Assembly (NCBI GenBank): GCA_964440115.1
Contig: CAYTPV010000005.1
Span: forward strand, 186,001 to 250,000
DNA length: 64,000 nt
Source: JAEWWD01 sp964440115
Lineage (GTDB): Bacteria > Bacillota > Clostridia > Christensenellales > CAG-138
Direction of reading: 5' to 3'
Shown piece after piece: positions 24,509 to 33,007 of the stretch. Within the stretch, counting starts at the first letter, position 1. Every line of letters begins with the position of its first letter. Position numbers and translations under genes: made by a program. The notes beneath the pieces are model-generated. The model was not told the DNA's origin. It did not search any database and saw nothing but the letters and a program-made list of their open reading frames with translations.

Positions 24509-24534
24509 GCGCTTTATGTTTGGCGCGCTTTTTT
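24507..24534 (+). terminator. Riboswitch expression-platform terminator
   Basis: GCGCGC/GCGCGC arms with a T-rich loop are followed by six T residues, directly after aptamer 2 and 50 bases before gcvT. This is consistent with transcriptional control. Confidence 0.75.
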
Positions 24535-24587
24535 GATGCGCACAAATTTGCGCCGCCGCACATTTCATCAAGGGGAGGTTCGTTCAG

Positions 24588-25682
24588 ATGGATTCTATGG
24601 ATACCCTCAAAAAAACGCCGTTATACGACGCACACATTGCGCTCGGCGGCAAAATGGTCGATTTCGGCGGCTGGGCGCTGCCGGTGCAGTATTCTTCCAT
24701 TCTCGAGGAACACAAAGCCGTTCGTGAGGCGTGCGGCCTGTTCGACGTTTCGCATATGGGCGAGGTGTTCGTGACGGGGCCGGATGCTCTCAAGTTCCTG
24801 CAGCATATCCTGACCAACGATTTTACCAATATGACGCCGGGTCGCTGCCGGTATTCCCCCATGTGCTACCCCGATGGCGGCACGGTGGACGACGTACTTG
24901 TTTATAAACTTTCCGATCAGGAATATCTGGTGGTCGTCAACGCCTCCAATACGGATAAGGACTTTGCCTGGATGCAGGAGCATGCGGCAGGGTATGATAT
25001 TTCTCTGCGCAATGAGTCTGCCGCGTGGGCGCAGCTTGCGCTGCAGGGACCCAAGGCGGAAGCCGTGCTTGCGCCGCTTTGTTCCGCCGCTCTGCCCGCG
25101 AAGAATTATACCTTCGTGCCGGAACTGACGGTGGCGGGCATCAAGGCGCTGGTTTCACGCACTGGTTATACGGGTGAGGACGGGTTCGAACTGTACTGTG
25201 CCGCAAATGACGTCGCGGCGCTGCACGCGGCGCTGCTCAAAGCCGAAACGGACGGCGTAAAGCCGCTGCCCTGCGCGCTGGGCGCGCGCGACACGCTGCG
25301 CTTTGAGGCGAGCATGCCGCTGTACGGCCACGAGCTGACGCAGGAAATCAACCCGCGCGAATGCGGTCTGGATTTTGCCATCAAGCTCGATAAGCCGGAA
25401 TTCATCGGACGCGAAGCGCTATTAAAGCAGCCCGCCCGCGTCCGCATTGGCCTGAAGCTCATCGATCGCGGCATCGCCCGCGAGCATATGGATGTGGCAT
25501 TTAATGGCCGCGTGGCCGGACATACGACTTCCGGTTCCCCCGCGCCTACACTGGGCGGCAATTACGCGATGGCGATTGTGGAAGCAGGGGCCGCGCAGGC
25601 GCAGGAGATGGAAATACTGGTGCGCGGACGCGCGCTCAAGGCCGAGGTCGTGCCGCTGCCGTTCTATAAGCGCGGGAAGTAG
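24588..25682 (+). CDS. gcvT: Glycine cleavage system T protein (aminomethyltransferase)
   Basis: A 364-aa T-protein. It moves the methylene group from the aminomethyl-lipoyl arm of GcvH to tetrahydrofolate and releases ammonia. Family blocks: KTPLYDAHIALGGKMVDFGGWALPVQY, FDVSHMGEVFVTGPDA, a TNDFTNMTPG segment, SRTGYTGEDGFELY (folate pocket), ARDTLRFEASMPLYGHEL and FIGREALL. ATG follows GGGGAGG. It is first in the gcvT-H-PA-PB set and is controlled by the glycine riboswitch upstream. Unusually, 398 bases of repeat-rich DNA separate it from gcvH. Confidence 0.97.
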   Translation: MDSMDTLKKTPLYDAHIALGGKMVDFGGWALPVQYSSILEEHKAVREACGLFDVSHMGEVFVTGPDALKFLQHILTNDFTNMTPGRCRYSPMCYPDGGTVDDVLVYKLSDQEYLVVVNASNTDKDFAWMQEHAAGYDISLRNESAAWAQLALQGPKAEAVLAPLCSAALPAKNYTFVPELTVAGIKALVSRTGYTGEDGFELYCAANDVAALHAALLKAETDGVKPLPCALGARDTLRFEASMPLYGHELTQEINPRECGLDFAIKLDKPEFIGREALLKQPARVRIGLKLIDRGIAREHMDVAFNGRVAGHTTSGSPAPTLGGNYAMAIVEAGAAQAQEMEILVRGRALKAEVVPLPFYKRGK

Positions 25683-25690
25683 GGCATAAA

Positions 25691-25768
25691 GGTATCGCCG
25701 CCTTAGGGCGGCGACGGAAATATTTTTTATTATAAAGCGGGCGGGCTTCGCCCCCCGCGCCCCTTTGG
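25691..25768 (+). repeat. Bipartite hairpin element between gcvT and gcvH
   Basis: GGTATCGCCGCC-TTA-GGGCGGCGAC, an AT-rich spacer (AATATTTTTTATTATAAAG), then a G/C-rich second hairpin (GCGGGCGGGC/GCCCCCCGC). Same layout as the elements flanking the NYN gene. It begins 9 bases after the gcvT stop and could act as a partial terminator or processing site. Confidence 0.75.
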
Positions 25769-25822
25769 CACGGACTACATCATTGTGCTGTGCGGCCAGA
25801 GGATATATTTGAACACTTTCCT

Positions 25823-26018
25823 CAGAAATGCCTTGAATAGGCGTTTCTGAAAATGGTTTCTTAGGGGCGGAGCCGCGCGCCGCCAGTGGCGGATGAAGCG
25901 CGGCGGAAGCCCAGTGAGCAAGGGCGCGCAAGGAGACGGCTTATGCCGCGACGCAGCGTAACCATTGCGAACTGAGTGGTTACAGCCCTAAGCGGAGGTT
26001 TGGAGGCAGAGCCTCCAA
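25823..26018 (+). other. Branched, possibly structured RNA region between gcvT and gcvH
   Basis: This stretch has no ORF but dense complementarity. A hairpin CAGAAATGCC/GGCGTTTCTG (25823-25849) comes first. Then a closing stem CTTAGGG (25860-25866) with CCCTAAG (25986-25992) encloses CCGCGC/GCGCGG with inner GCCGCC/GGCGG, a CGGC/GCCG hairpin, and GTAACCA/TGGTTAC. A final hairpin TTGGAGGC/GCCTCCAA lies at 26000-26018. It looks like a multibranched RNA or an inserted element. I do not recognise a known class. Confidence 0.45.
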
Positions 26019-26080
26019 CGTACTAATCAACAACTTTCAGAGAATACTGTTAGAAAGAGAATTATAAGGAGGATACCCAT

Positions 26081-26458
26081 ATGACCCCCACAGATCGCAA
26101 ATACACCAAGGACCACGAGTGGATTATTTTCGAGGGTGAGAACGCCCGCGTAGGCATCACCGCGCACGCACAGGAAGCGCTCGGAGATATCGTGTTTGTC
26201 GAACTGCCCGCTGTCGGCGCGCAGATCAAGGCGGGCGAAAGCTTTGCCGTAGTGGAATCCGTCAAGGCGGTATCCAATGTGTTTACGCCGGTCGGCGGCA
26301 CCATCGTGGAAGTGAACGATGCTCTGGAAACCGAGCCGCAGCTTCTCAACGAAGCGCCGTATGAAAACTACATCGCGCTGTTCAAGACCTCTGAAATCGA
26401 TGAGGCAGCGCTCATAGATGCAGCCGCTTACGACGCGTTTGTCGAGAGCGAAGGCTGA
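26081..26458 (+). CDS. gcvH: Glycine cleavage system H protein
   Basis: A 125-aa lipoyl carrier that shuttles the aminomethyl group between P and T proteins. It has the lipoyl-Lys motif VVESVKAVSNVFTPVGG (Lys near residue 63) and the N-terminal KYTKDHEWIIFEGENARVGIT. Full length. AAGGAGG precedes ATG. It sits 14 bases upstream of gcvPA. The long gap from gcvT means it may also have its own promoter (inference; none is clear). Confidence 0.97.
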   Translation: MTPTDRKYTKDHEWIIFEGENARVGITAHAQEALGDIVFVELPAVGAQIKAGESFAVVESVKAVSNVFTPVGGTIVEVNDALETEPQLLNEAPYENYIALFKTSEIDEAALIDAAAYDAFVESEG

Positions 26459-26471
26459 GGTCGGAGGACAT

Positions 26472-27809
26472 ATGCGAAGCTATGTACCCAATACGCCGGA
26501 AGAGCGGCAGGAAATGCTAAAGGCCATCGGCCTATCAAGCATGGAAGACCTGTTCGCGGATATTCCGGCCAAAGCAAGGCTAAATAGGCCGCTTGATTTG
26601 CCCGCGGGCAAAAGCGAGGCCGAAGTGCGCCGCATCGTAAACTCCCTCGTCGGCGACGCAGGCAAACTGCCGCTGTTTCGCGGCGCGGGCGCGTATCGTC
26701 ATTATATCCCCGCCGTTGTGAACGCGGTTACTTCCCGCTCGGAATTCTATACGGCGTATACGCCCTATCAGGCCGAGATGAGTCAGGGTATGCTGCAGAG
26801 CATATTCGAGTACCAGAGCCTGATGTGCGAACTGACAGGACTGGACGCATCCAACGCCTCCGTGTACGACGGCGCAACGGCCTGCGCCGAAGCCATGGTC
26901 ATGCTGCGCGGCGCTACCCGCAAGAGCAAAATGCTCTATTCCGCGGGGCTTCATCCGGAGTACGTGCAGACAATCAAAACTTACGCGCGCTTTGTCGGCC
27001 TCACACTCGAAGAAATTCCCCTTACCGCGGAAGGAACTACGGATTTTGCGGTACTGGAGCAGAAAGCCGCGGGCGCTGCAGGCGCTCTGCTGCAAAGTCC
27101 CAATTTCTTTGGCTGCATCGAGCGGTTTGATGCGGCGGCGGGCATACTGCACGCGCAGGGCGCGCTGCTCGTCAGCGTCGTCAATCCTTTGTCGCTGGGT
27201 CTTTTGAAGCGTCCCGGCGAGCTGGGCGCGGATATCTGCGTGGGCGACGGTCAGCCTCTGGGCCTGCCGCTTTCTGTAGGCGGCCCGTATCTTGGATTTA
27301 TGACTGCCAAACAGCAGCTCATGCGCCATCTGCCCGGCAGAATAGTGGGCGAGACGGAAGACCACGAAGGCAACCGCGCGTTCGTACTGACTTTGCAGGC
27401 ACGCGAACAGCATATCCGCCGCGAAAAAGCTGCCTCCAACATCTGCTCCAATCAGGCGCTGTGCGCGCTGACGGCGGGCGTGTATCTCGCCGCCATGGGC
27501 CCGCAGGGCATGCGCGATGTCGCACAGCTTTGCCTAGCTAAAGCACATTATCTGCGCGAAGGCATACTTGCCATCAAAGGCATGCGCGCGCGTTATGAGA
27601 ATACGCCGTTCTTCCATGAGTTCGCGATAGACGGCGCAAGCGACCCTGTCGTATTGAATGCTAAGCTAAGGAGCAAGGGCTTCATCGGCGGCCTGCGCTT
27701 AGGCCGCTATTTCCCTGAGGACAAAGGCATACTCTACTGCGCGACGGAAATGAACACGCGCGAAGAGATAGACGCGTTCCTCAACGCACTGGAGGTGAGC
27801 GCGAAATGA
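26472..27809 (+). CDS. gcvPA: Glycine decarboxylase subunit 1 (P protein, alpha)
   Basis: A 445-aa N-terminal half of the split PLP-dependent glycine dehydrogenase. Blocks: YVPNTPEERQEMLKAIG, FRGAGAYRHYIPAVVNAVTSR, TAYTPYQAEMSQGMLQSIFE, ASVYDGATACAEAM, GGPYLGFMTAKQQLMRHLPGRIVGE and ASNICSNQALCALTAGVYL. It forms a heterotetramer with the beta subunit, which holds the PLP lysine. ATG follows GGAGG; an earlier in-frame start inside gcvH is unlikely. The stop overlaps gcvPB by 4 bases. Confidence 0.97.
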   Translation: MRSYVPNTPEERQEMLKAIGLSSMEDLFADIPAKARLNRPLDLPAGKSEAEVRRIVNSLVGDAGKLPLFRGAGAYRHYIPAVVNAVTSRSEFYTAYTPYQAEMSQGMLQSIFEYQSLMCELTGLDASNASVYDGATACAEAMVMLRGATRKSKMLYSAGLHPEYVQTIKTYARFVGLTLEEIPLTAEGTTDFAVLEQKAAGAAGALLQSPNFFGCIERFDAAAGILHAQGALLVSVVNPLSLGLLKRPGELGADICVGDGQPLGLPLSVGGPYLGFMTAKQQLMRHLPGRIVGETEDHEGNRAFVLTLQAREQHIRREKAASNICSNQALCALTAGVYLAAMGPQGMRDVAQLCLAKAHYLREGILAIKGMRARYENTPFFHEFAIDGASDPVVLNAKLRSKGFIGGLRLGRYFPEDKGILYCATEMNTREEIDAFLNALEVSAK

Positions 27810-29254
27810 GAAGCACAGTTCCTCTTCTGTTTGAATTGAGTCACAAAGGCCGCCGCGCGGCGGATCTGCCGCCCATGGACGTGCCGCAGATGGATAATCT
27901 CCTTCCCGCGGAGTTCATAGGTGATGCGCTTCCTCTGCCCGAAGTCGCGGAAATCGGCCTTATCCGGCATTACACCGGCTTGTCCCGCCGCAATTTCGGC
28001 GTGGATAACGGCAGTTACCCTCTGGGGTCCTGCACCATGAAGTACAACCCCAAGATCAATGATGAGCTTTCTAACTGCTTCAACGATCTGCACCCGCTGC
28101 TCGAGGAAAGCGATCTTGCGGGCGCATTCACGCTCATGAGCGAGCTCGAACAGCAGCTTTGCGAAGTTGCGGGCATGGATAAATTCACCCTGCAGCCCGC
28201 GGCGGGTGCGCACGGTGAGCTAACCGGCCTCATGATCATCAAGGCGTATCACGAAATGCGCGGCGATAACGACCGCATCGAAATGCTCATTCCCGACGCG
28301 GCGCACGGTACCAATCCCGCTTCCGCGGCGCTCGCGGGCTTTAAGGCCGTGGAGCTCAAATCCGCGCCGGACGGCGGCGTGGATTTGGAAGCGCTCAAAG
28401 CGCATGTAAGCGATAAAACGGCAGGTCTCATGCTGACCAACCCGAGCACGCTGGGCATATTCGAACGCAACATACTCGAAATTGCCGATATCGTCCACAA
28501 GGCAGGCGGTTTGCTCTATTACGACGGCGCGAACACCAACGCCATCATGGGCATCGCACGCCCCGGCGATATGGGCTTCGACGTCGTGCACCTCAACCTG
28601 CACAAGACATTCTCCACTCCGCACGGCGGCGGCGGCCCCGGCTCAGGTCCGGTAGGCGTGAAAAAGGAACTCATTCCATATCTGCCTGCGCCCGTGGTAT
28701 TTGCGCACGAAGGCGGCACGGGAGCACTGCCGGATTACGACAGGCCGCTCAGTATAGGCCGCGTTAAGGCGTTCTACGGCAATTTCTCCGTGATTGTGCG
28801 CGCATATGCGTACATACTCTCACTGGGCGGCGTGGGCCTGAAGGAAGCAAGCGAAAACGCAGTGCTCAATGCAAATTACGTGCAGCACTTCCTCAAAGCC
28901 GCTTATGAGCCCGCGCACGACCGCATCTGCATGCACGAATGCGTCATGACCCCCGGTACTCTGCTCGAAAAGGGCATCCGCACGCTGGATATCGCCAAGG
29001 CGCTCATAGACCGCGGCTACCATCCGCCCACCATCTACTTCCCGCTCATCGTGCACGAAGCCATGATGTTCGAGCCGACCGAAACGGAAAGCAGAGAAGA
29101 GTTGGATCAGCTGATCGCCGCCATGCTGGAAATCGCCGAAATCGCCAAATCCGACCCCGACGAGCTGCACAAAGCGCCCGTCACCACGCCTGTGGGCAGG
29201 CCGGATGAAGCGCGCGCCGCGCGCAACCCCGTGGTGCGGTATGCAGGCAAATAG
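27806..29254 (+). CDS. gcvPB: Glycine decarboxylase subunit 2 (P protein, beta)
   Basis: A 482-aa C-terminal half of glycine dehydrogenase with the PLP Schiff-base lysine in LNLHKTFSTPHGGGGPGSGP (near residue 270). Other blocks: GSCTMKYNPKINDE, LQPAAGAHGELTGLMIIKAY, PDAAHGTNPASAALAGF, MLTNPSTLGIFE. It completes the four-gene set. No dihydrolipoamide dehydrogenase (L protein) gene lies in the window, so that partner must be supplied from elsewhere. It is translationally coupled to gcvPA by the overlap. Confidence 0.97.
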   Translation: MRSTVPLLFELSHKGRRAADLPPMDVPQMDNLLPAEFIGDALPLPEVAEIGLIRHYTGLSRRNFGVDNGSYPLGSCTMKYNPKINDELSNCFNDLHPLLEESDLAGAFTLMSELEQQLCEVAGMDKFTLQPAAGAHGELTGLMIIKAYHEMRGDNDRIEMLIPDAAHGTNPASAALAGFKAVELKSAPDGGVDLEALKAHVSDKTAGLMLTNPSTLGIFERNILEIADIVHKAGGLLYYDGANTNAIMGIARPGDMGFDVVHLNLHKTFSTPHGGGGPGSGPVGVKKELIPYLPAPVVFAHEGGTGALPDYDRPLSIGRVKAFYGNFSVIVRAYAYILSLGGVGLKEASENAVLNANYVQHFLKAAYEPAHDRICMHECVMTPGTLLEKGIRTLDIAKALIDRGYHPPTIYFPLIVHEAMMFEPTETESREELDQLIAAMLEIAEIAKSDPDELHKAPVTTPVGRPDEARAARNPVVRYAGK

Positions 29255-29405
29255 CCCTAAAAGGTCAAGCCACCGATAAAGTCTATGCGACTTTACCGTA
29301 GAAAAATAGTTATTCTCTTAAGGCCCGGCGCGCGGCTGGAACACGCGTCAGGCCGGCTTCGATATCCCCTGTACCGGGAGCCCTCCCGGAAATCCCTTCT
29401 CATGT

Positions 29406-29439
29406 GCAAACGCCCTTTGAAAAAAGGGCGTTTGCATTA
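29406..29439 (+). terminator. Intrinsic terminator of the gcv operon
   Basis: The long stem GCAAACGCCCTTT/AAAGGGCGTTTGC is followed by ATTAT, about 150 bases after the gcvPB stop. The stretch before it holds smaller palindromes such as CCGGGAG/CTCCCGG. Confidence 0.7.
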
Positions 29440-29478
29440 TCAGGCAATATGAATGTTGTACTTTGAAAATTACCCGCA

Positions 29479-29744
29479 AAAAAACCGCGCAGCCCTCCTT
29501 TCGGGTGCGCGGCTTGAGCATCAGTTAACCAAAGGCTTTTAATCCGTCATTCACCCGAATGGTACATTCGGGTATTCTTCAAGGAATGATGTGCGCCTGC
29601 GGCTGCACCACCAATTGCCGGCGGCATGTACGGCGCAAAATGACACCTTAGAGCGTGAGTTGATGCGACAGTTTTCCTGCAAAGCAGGAAACCGAGCGCC
29701 AACTTGCGCGGGGAACCTCAAGAAAGTGCCACTGGCACTTTCTT
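29479..29744. repeat. Hairpin array between gcvPB and the DMT exporter
   Basis: Successive palindromes: CCGCGCA/TGCGCGG (about 29479-29513), ACCCGAATG/CATTCGGGT (about 29553-29573), CCTGC-AAA-GCAGG (29676-29688) and AAGAAAGTGCC-ACT-GGCACTTTCTT (29720-29744). The last two, with the linker AAACCGAGCGCCAA between them, recur at 52623-52692. The final hairpin overlaps the end of the exporter gene. Confidence 0.7.
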
Positions 29745-30623
29745 GGCTTGTCCCGTTTGGCTCAGCACAATTGATCCGATGATGAGCGCGGCCCCAATGC
29801 CGAACCGGGCCGAAAACGCCTCATGCAGGAATATGATGCCGAACAGTGAGCCAAACGGCGCTTCCGTGCTCATAAGCAGCGAAGCGTTTGCGGGCGGCGC
29901 GTAGCGAATGCCGATATTCTGCAGCAGCAGCGCCAGCAATGTACAGCCAAAGCCCAGATACAGCAGCGAAAGATACACGTTGGGCATCGAAAGCGTGGAA
30001 AGAGCCGGAAACGGTTCAATCAGCAGCGCCATAGGCAGCGCAACAAGCGTTGTCGAGGCAAACTGCAATGCGGTAAGCGCCATTACATCCGCACCGCGCT
30101 CTGTATAGTAACTCACGCAGACGATGTGCGCCGCATACAATACGCCGCAGGCAAGCGTCAGTAAGTCGCCGATGTTTACACGAAAGCGCTGCGTGAGCGC
30201 AATAAAGCCTACACCTGCAAGGCAGATACAGGCAGCGCCGATATCGCGGATGGTCGGGCGCTTTTTGGAAAGAAACCAATGAAAAAACGGCACGAGCACC
30301 ACATAAAGCGCCGTTAAAAACGCGTTGTTGCCCGCCGTCGTTGTTTTTAAACCCAATGTCTGCAGAAAATACCCGCCGTACATGAGTATTCCGCACACCG
30401 CCCCGCCGATCAGCGTCGTCCGGTTCGCGCGTGCGATGCTTTTATAAAGCACAGAGCAAAGAGCGATTGCCGCGATTGCAAACCGCAGCGCGAGCAGCCA
30501 ATTGATGGTCAGGTCGTCCAGAGAATTTTTCATGATCACGAAGCCGCTGCCCCACAGCACGCCGCAGAAAAGCAGCGCTGCCTGGGAGAGCAGGACCCGT
30601 TTATCCGTCTTTGCCACAGTCAA
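29718..30623 (-). CDS. EamA/DMT-family membrane transporter
   Basis: A 301-aa inner-membrane protein with about ten hydrophobic helices in two EamA repeats (ALLFCGVLWGSGFVIMKNSL at the start; LLYLGFGCTLLALLLQNIGIRYAPPANASLLMSTEAPFGSLFG in the second half). DMT proteins export amino acids, metabolites or drugs; the substrate cannot be predicted. The best start is TTG behind AAAGGAA; the longer reading frame upstream runs through the opposite promoter region. The last codons (QAKKVPVALS) are encoded inside an intergenic-type palindrome, so the C-terminal tail looks added by repeat sequence. Unlinked in function to its neighbours. Confidence 0.85.
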   Translation of the reverse strand: MTVAKTDKRVLLSQAALLFCGVLWGSGFVIMKNSLDDLTINWLLALRFAIAAIALCSVLYKSIARANRTTLIGGAVCGILMYGGYFLQTLGLKTTTAGNNAFLTALYVVLVPFFHWFLSKKRPTIRDIGAACICLAGVGFIALTQRFRVNIGDLLTLACGVLYAAHIVCVSYYTERGADVMALTALQFASTTLVALPMALLIEPFPALSTLSMPNVYLSLLYLGFGCTLLALLLQNIGIRYAPPANASLLMSTEAPFGSLFGIIFLHEAFSARFGIGAALIIGSIVLSQTGQAKKVPVALS

Positions 30624-30719
30624 TAGGCATTCCTTTCGAGCAATATACGTATTATAACAGAGCGGGCAATCATGAAAAAGCAGGAAAAGATATTGTGAAA
30701 AAATTTCCTGAAATACCCG

Positions 30720-30748
30720 TTGACAGCGTCGGCCGCATAAGATATAGT
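30720..30748 (+). promoter_or_regulatory. glnN promoter
   Basis: TTGACA (30720-30725), 17-bp spacer, TATAGT (30743-30748): near-consensus vegetative promoter 100 bases before the glnN start. Confidence 0.8.
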
Positions 30749-30771
30749 AACAACATATTTTTAAGGACGGC

Positions 30772-30802
30772 AAGGGCGCTGTGCGATGGGCACAGTGCCC
30801 TT
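30772..30802 (+). promoter_or_regulatory. Leader hairpin of glnN
   Basis: AAGGGC(G)CTGTGC pairs with GCACAG(T)GCCCTT around a short loop, just after the expected transcription start. It is not followed by a T run, so it is not a classical terminator. It may be a stabilising or regulatory structure. It does not match the glutamine riboswitch motifs I know. Confidence 0.45.
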
Positions 30803-30847
30803 AAAAATTTATCACTATAACAATTTAAATTTGAGGAGGAATATTCG

Positions 30848-32929
30848 ATGAGCGAACTCAAGGAACTGTTCGGCAGCATGGTATTCAATCGCGCGGTCAT
30901 GAAAGCGCGCCTGCCCAAGGAAACGTACCGTAAGCTGCAGCAGACTGTCCGCCTGGGTCTGGATCTCGAGCCCGGCGTTGCGGATGTTGTAGCAAACGCC
31001 ATGAAGGATTGGGCCATCGAGAAGGGCGTTACGCATTTTTCGCACTGGTTCCAGCCCATGACAGGCATCACCGCTGAGAAACACGATGGCTTTCTTTCTC
31101 CCTGCAAGGATGGAAGCATCATAATGGAATTCTCCGGCAAGGAACTCATCAAGGGTGAACCGGACGCTTCGAGTTTCCCCTCCGGCGGCCTTCGAGCCAC
31201 GTTTGAAGCGCGCGGCTATACCGCATGGGACCCGACCAGCCCTGCCTTTATAAAGGATAACACGCTGTATATTCCCACCGCGTTCTGCTCCTACGGCGGC
31301 CACGCTCTTGATAAAAAGACTCCGCTGCTTCGTTCCATGGAAGCTATCAATACGCAGGCTCTGCGCGTGTTAAAGCTGTTTGGACACGCCGATGTGACCC
31401 GCGTGGTATCCACCGTCGGCCCTGAGCAGGAATACTTCCTTATCGATGAGGAACTGTTCAAGCTGCGCCCGGATATCCGCTTTACCGGCCGCACGCTGTT
31501 CGGTTCCCGCCCACCCAAGGGGCAGCAGCTCGACGATCATTATTACGGCGCCATCAAGCCGCGCATCGCGGCCTACATGAAGGATCTTAACATGGAGTTG
31601 TGGAAGCTTGGCGTGCTCGCCAAGACCGAGCACAACGAGGTTGCTCCCGCGCAGCACGAGCTTGCACCCATATTTACGGATACGAATATCGCGACCGATC
31701 ACAACCAGCTCACCATGGAGCTTATGCAGAAGGTCGCCAAGCGCCATGGCCTCGTCTGCCTGCTGCATGAAAAGCCGTTCGCGGGCGTCAACGGCAGCGG
31801 CAAACACAACAACTGGTCCCTCGCAACGGATACCGGCCTCAACCTGCTGGATCCGGGCAAATCGCCCATGGAAAACAAACAGTTTCTGCTGTTCCTTGCC
31901 GCCGTCATCAAGGCGGTAGATGAGTATCAGGATCTCTTACGCATCTCCGTCGCAAGCGCAGGCAACGATCACCGCCTGGGTGCCAATGAAGCCCCGCCGG
32001 CTATCGTCTCCATGTTCCTGGGCGAAGAACTCATGGGCGTTGTGGAAGCAATTGAAAAGGACGAAGATTACCTTGCACCCAAGAAGAGCGATATGGAAAT
32101 GGGCGTGCGCGTGTTGCCTAACATCCCCAAGGACAGCACGGACCGCAACCGCACCAGCCCCTTCGCGTTTACCGGAAATAAGTTCGAGTTCCGCATGCTC
32201 GGCTCCTCGTTCTCCATTGCGGGACCCAACTATGTGCTCAATACTATTGTGGCCGAGTCACTGAGCCTATTCGCCGATGTGCTTGAAGACGCCGCCGATT
32301 TTGATACAGCGCTTGCAAAGCTGGTGCGTGAGACATTCATCGCCCACAAGCGCATACTGTTCAACGGCAACAACTATGCTGCGGAATGGGTAGAGGAAGC
32401 TGAAAAGCGCGGCCTGCTCAACCTCAAGTCCACTGTAGAGGCGCTGCCGCTGTTCGCGAGCGAGAAGAATATCAAGTTGTTCGAAAAGCACTGCATATTG
32501 TCGGGCACGGAAGTGCATTCCCGCCTGGAGATACAGCTTGAGAACTACATCAAGGTCATCAACATCGAGGCATTGACCACGCTGGATATCGCGCGTCAGC
32601 GCATACTGCCCGCCGTTATGGCGTATTCCGGCAAGTTGGTGAAGATCGCATCCGATAAAGCCGCGCTGGGTGTAACGAGCAGCGTTGAAAAGGATATCGC
32701 CGCTAAGATCAGCGATCTCGCTGCCAAGCTCTATGACGCCATTGATAAACTGGACGCCGCCATTTCGCATGAGTCGGAAGGCGATACGCTCGCGCACGCG
32801 ACATACTGCCACGAAACCATCATACCCGCTATGAACGCGGTACGCGAAAACGCCGACGCGCTCGAACTCATCTGTGCCGACAGTGATTGGCCGATGCCTT
32901 CCTACGCGAAGCTGCTTTTTGAAATCTAA
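30848..32929 (+). CDS. glnN: Type III glutamine synthetase
   Basis: A 693-aa GSIII enzyme that makes glutamine from glutamate, ammonia and ATP. The length and blocks are typical of GlnN and not of the 450-aa GSI: FGSMVFNRAVMKARLPKETY, THFSHWFQPMTGITAEKHDGFL, FSGKELIKGEPDASSFPSGGLRATFEARGYTAWDPTSPAF (split over the active site), EHNEVAPAQHELAPIF, NLLDPGKSPM, RTSPFAFTGNKFEFRMLGS. GAGGAGG precedes ATG. Monocistronic, with its own strong promoter and terminator. No PII or glnR gene is adjacent. Confidence 0.97.
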   Translation: MSELKELFGSMVFNRAVMKARLPKETYRKLQQTVRLGLDLEPGVADVVANAMKDWAIEKGVTHFSHWFQPMTGITAEKHDGFLSPCKDGSIIMEFSGKELIKGEPDASSFPSGGLRATFEARGYTAWDPTSPAFIKDNTLYIPTAFCSYGGHALDKKTPLLRSMEAINTQALRVLKLFGHADVTRVVSTVGPEQEYFLIDEELFKLRPDIRFTGRTLFGSRPPKGQQLDDHYYGAIKPRIAAYMKDLNMELWKLGVLAKTEHNEVAPAQHELAPIFTDTNIATDHNQLTMELMQKVAKRHGLVCLLHEKPFAGVNGSGKHNNWSLATDTGLNLLDPGKSPMENKQFLLFLAAVIKAVDEYQDLLRISVASAGNDHRLGANEAPPAIVSMFLGEELMGVVEAIEKDEDYLAPKKSDMEMGVRVLPNIPKDSTDRNRTSPFAFTGNKFEFRMLGSSFSIAGPNYVLNTIVAESLSLFADVLEDAADFDTALAKLVRETFIAHKRILFNGNNYAAEWVEEAEKRGLLNLKSTVEALPLFASEKNIKLFEKHCILSGTEVHSRLEIQLENYIKVINIEALTTLDIARQRILPAVMAYSGKLVKIASDKAALGVTSSVEKDIAAKISDLAAKLYDAIDKLDAAISHESEGDTLAHATYCHETIIPAMNAVRENADALELICADSDWPMPSYAKLLFEI

Positions 32930-32953
32930 TTCGCACAAATTGATCTGTACTGG

Positions 32954-32980
32954 GCGGGGCGCATTTGCGCCCCGCTTTTT
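32954..32980 (+). terminator. Intrinsic terminator of glnN
   Basis: The 10-bp stem GCGGGGCGCA/TGCGCCCCGC is followed by TTTTT. Confidence 0.9.
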
Positions 32981-33007
32981 CGTGCAATAAAACTTTCCAT
33001 ATACAAA

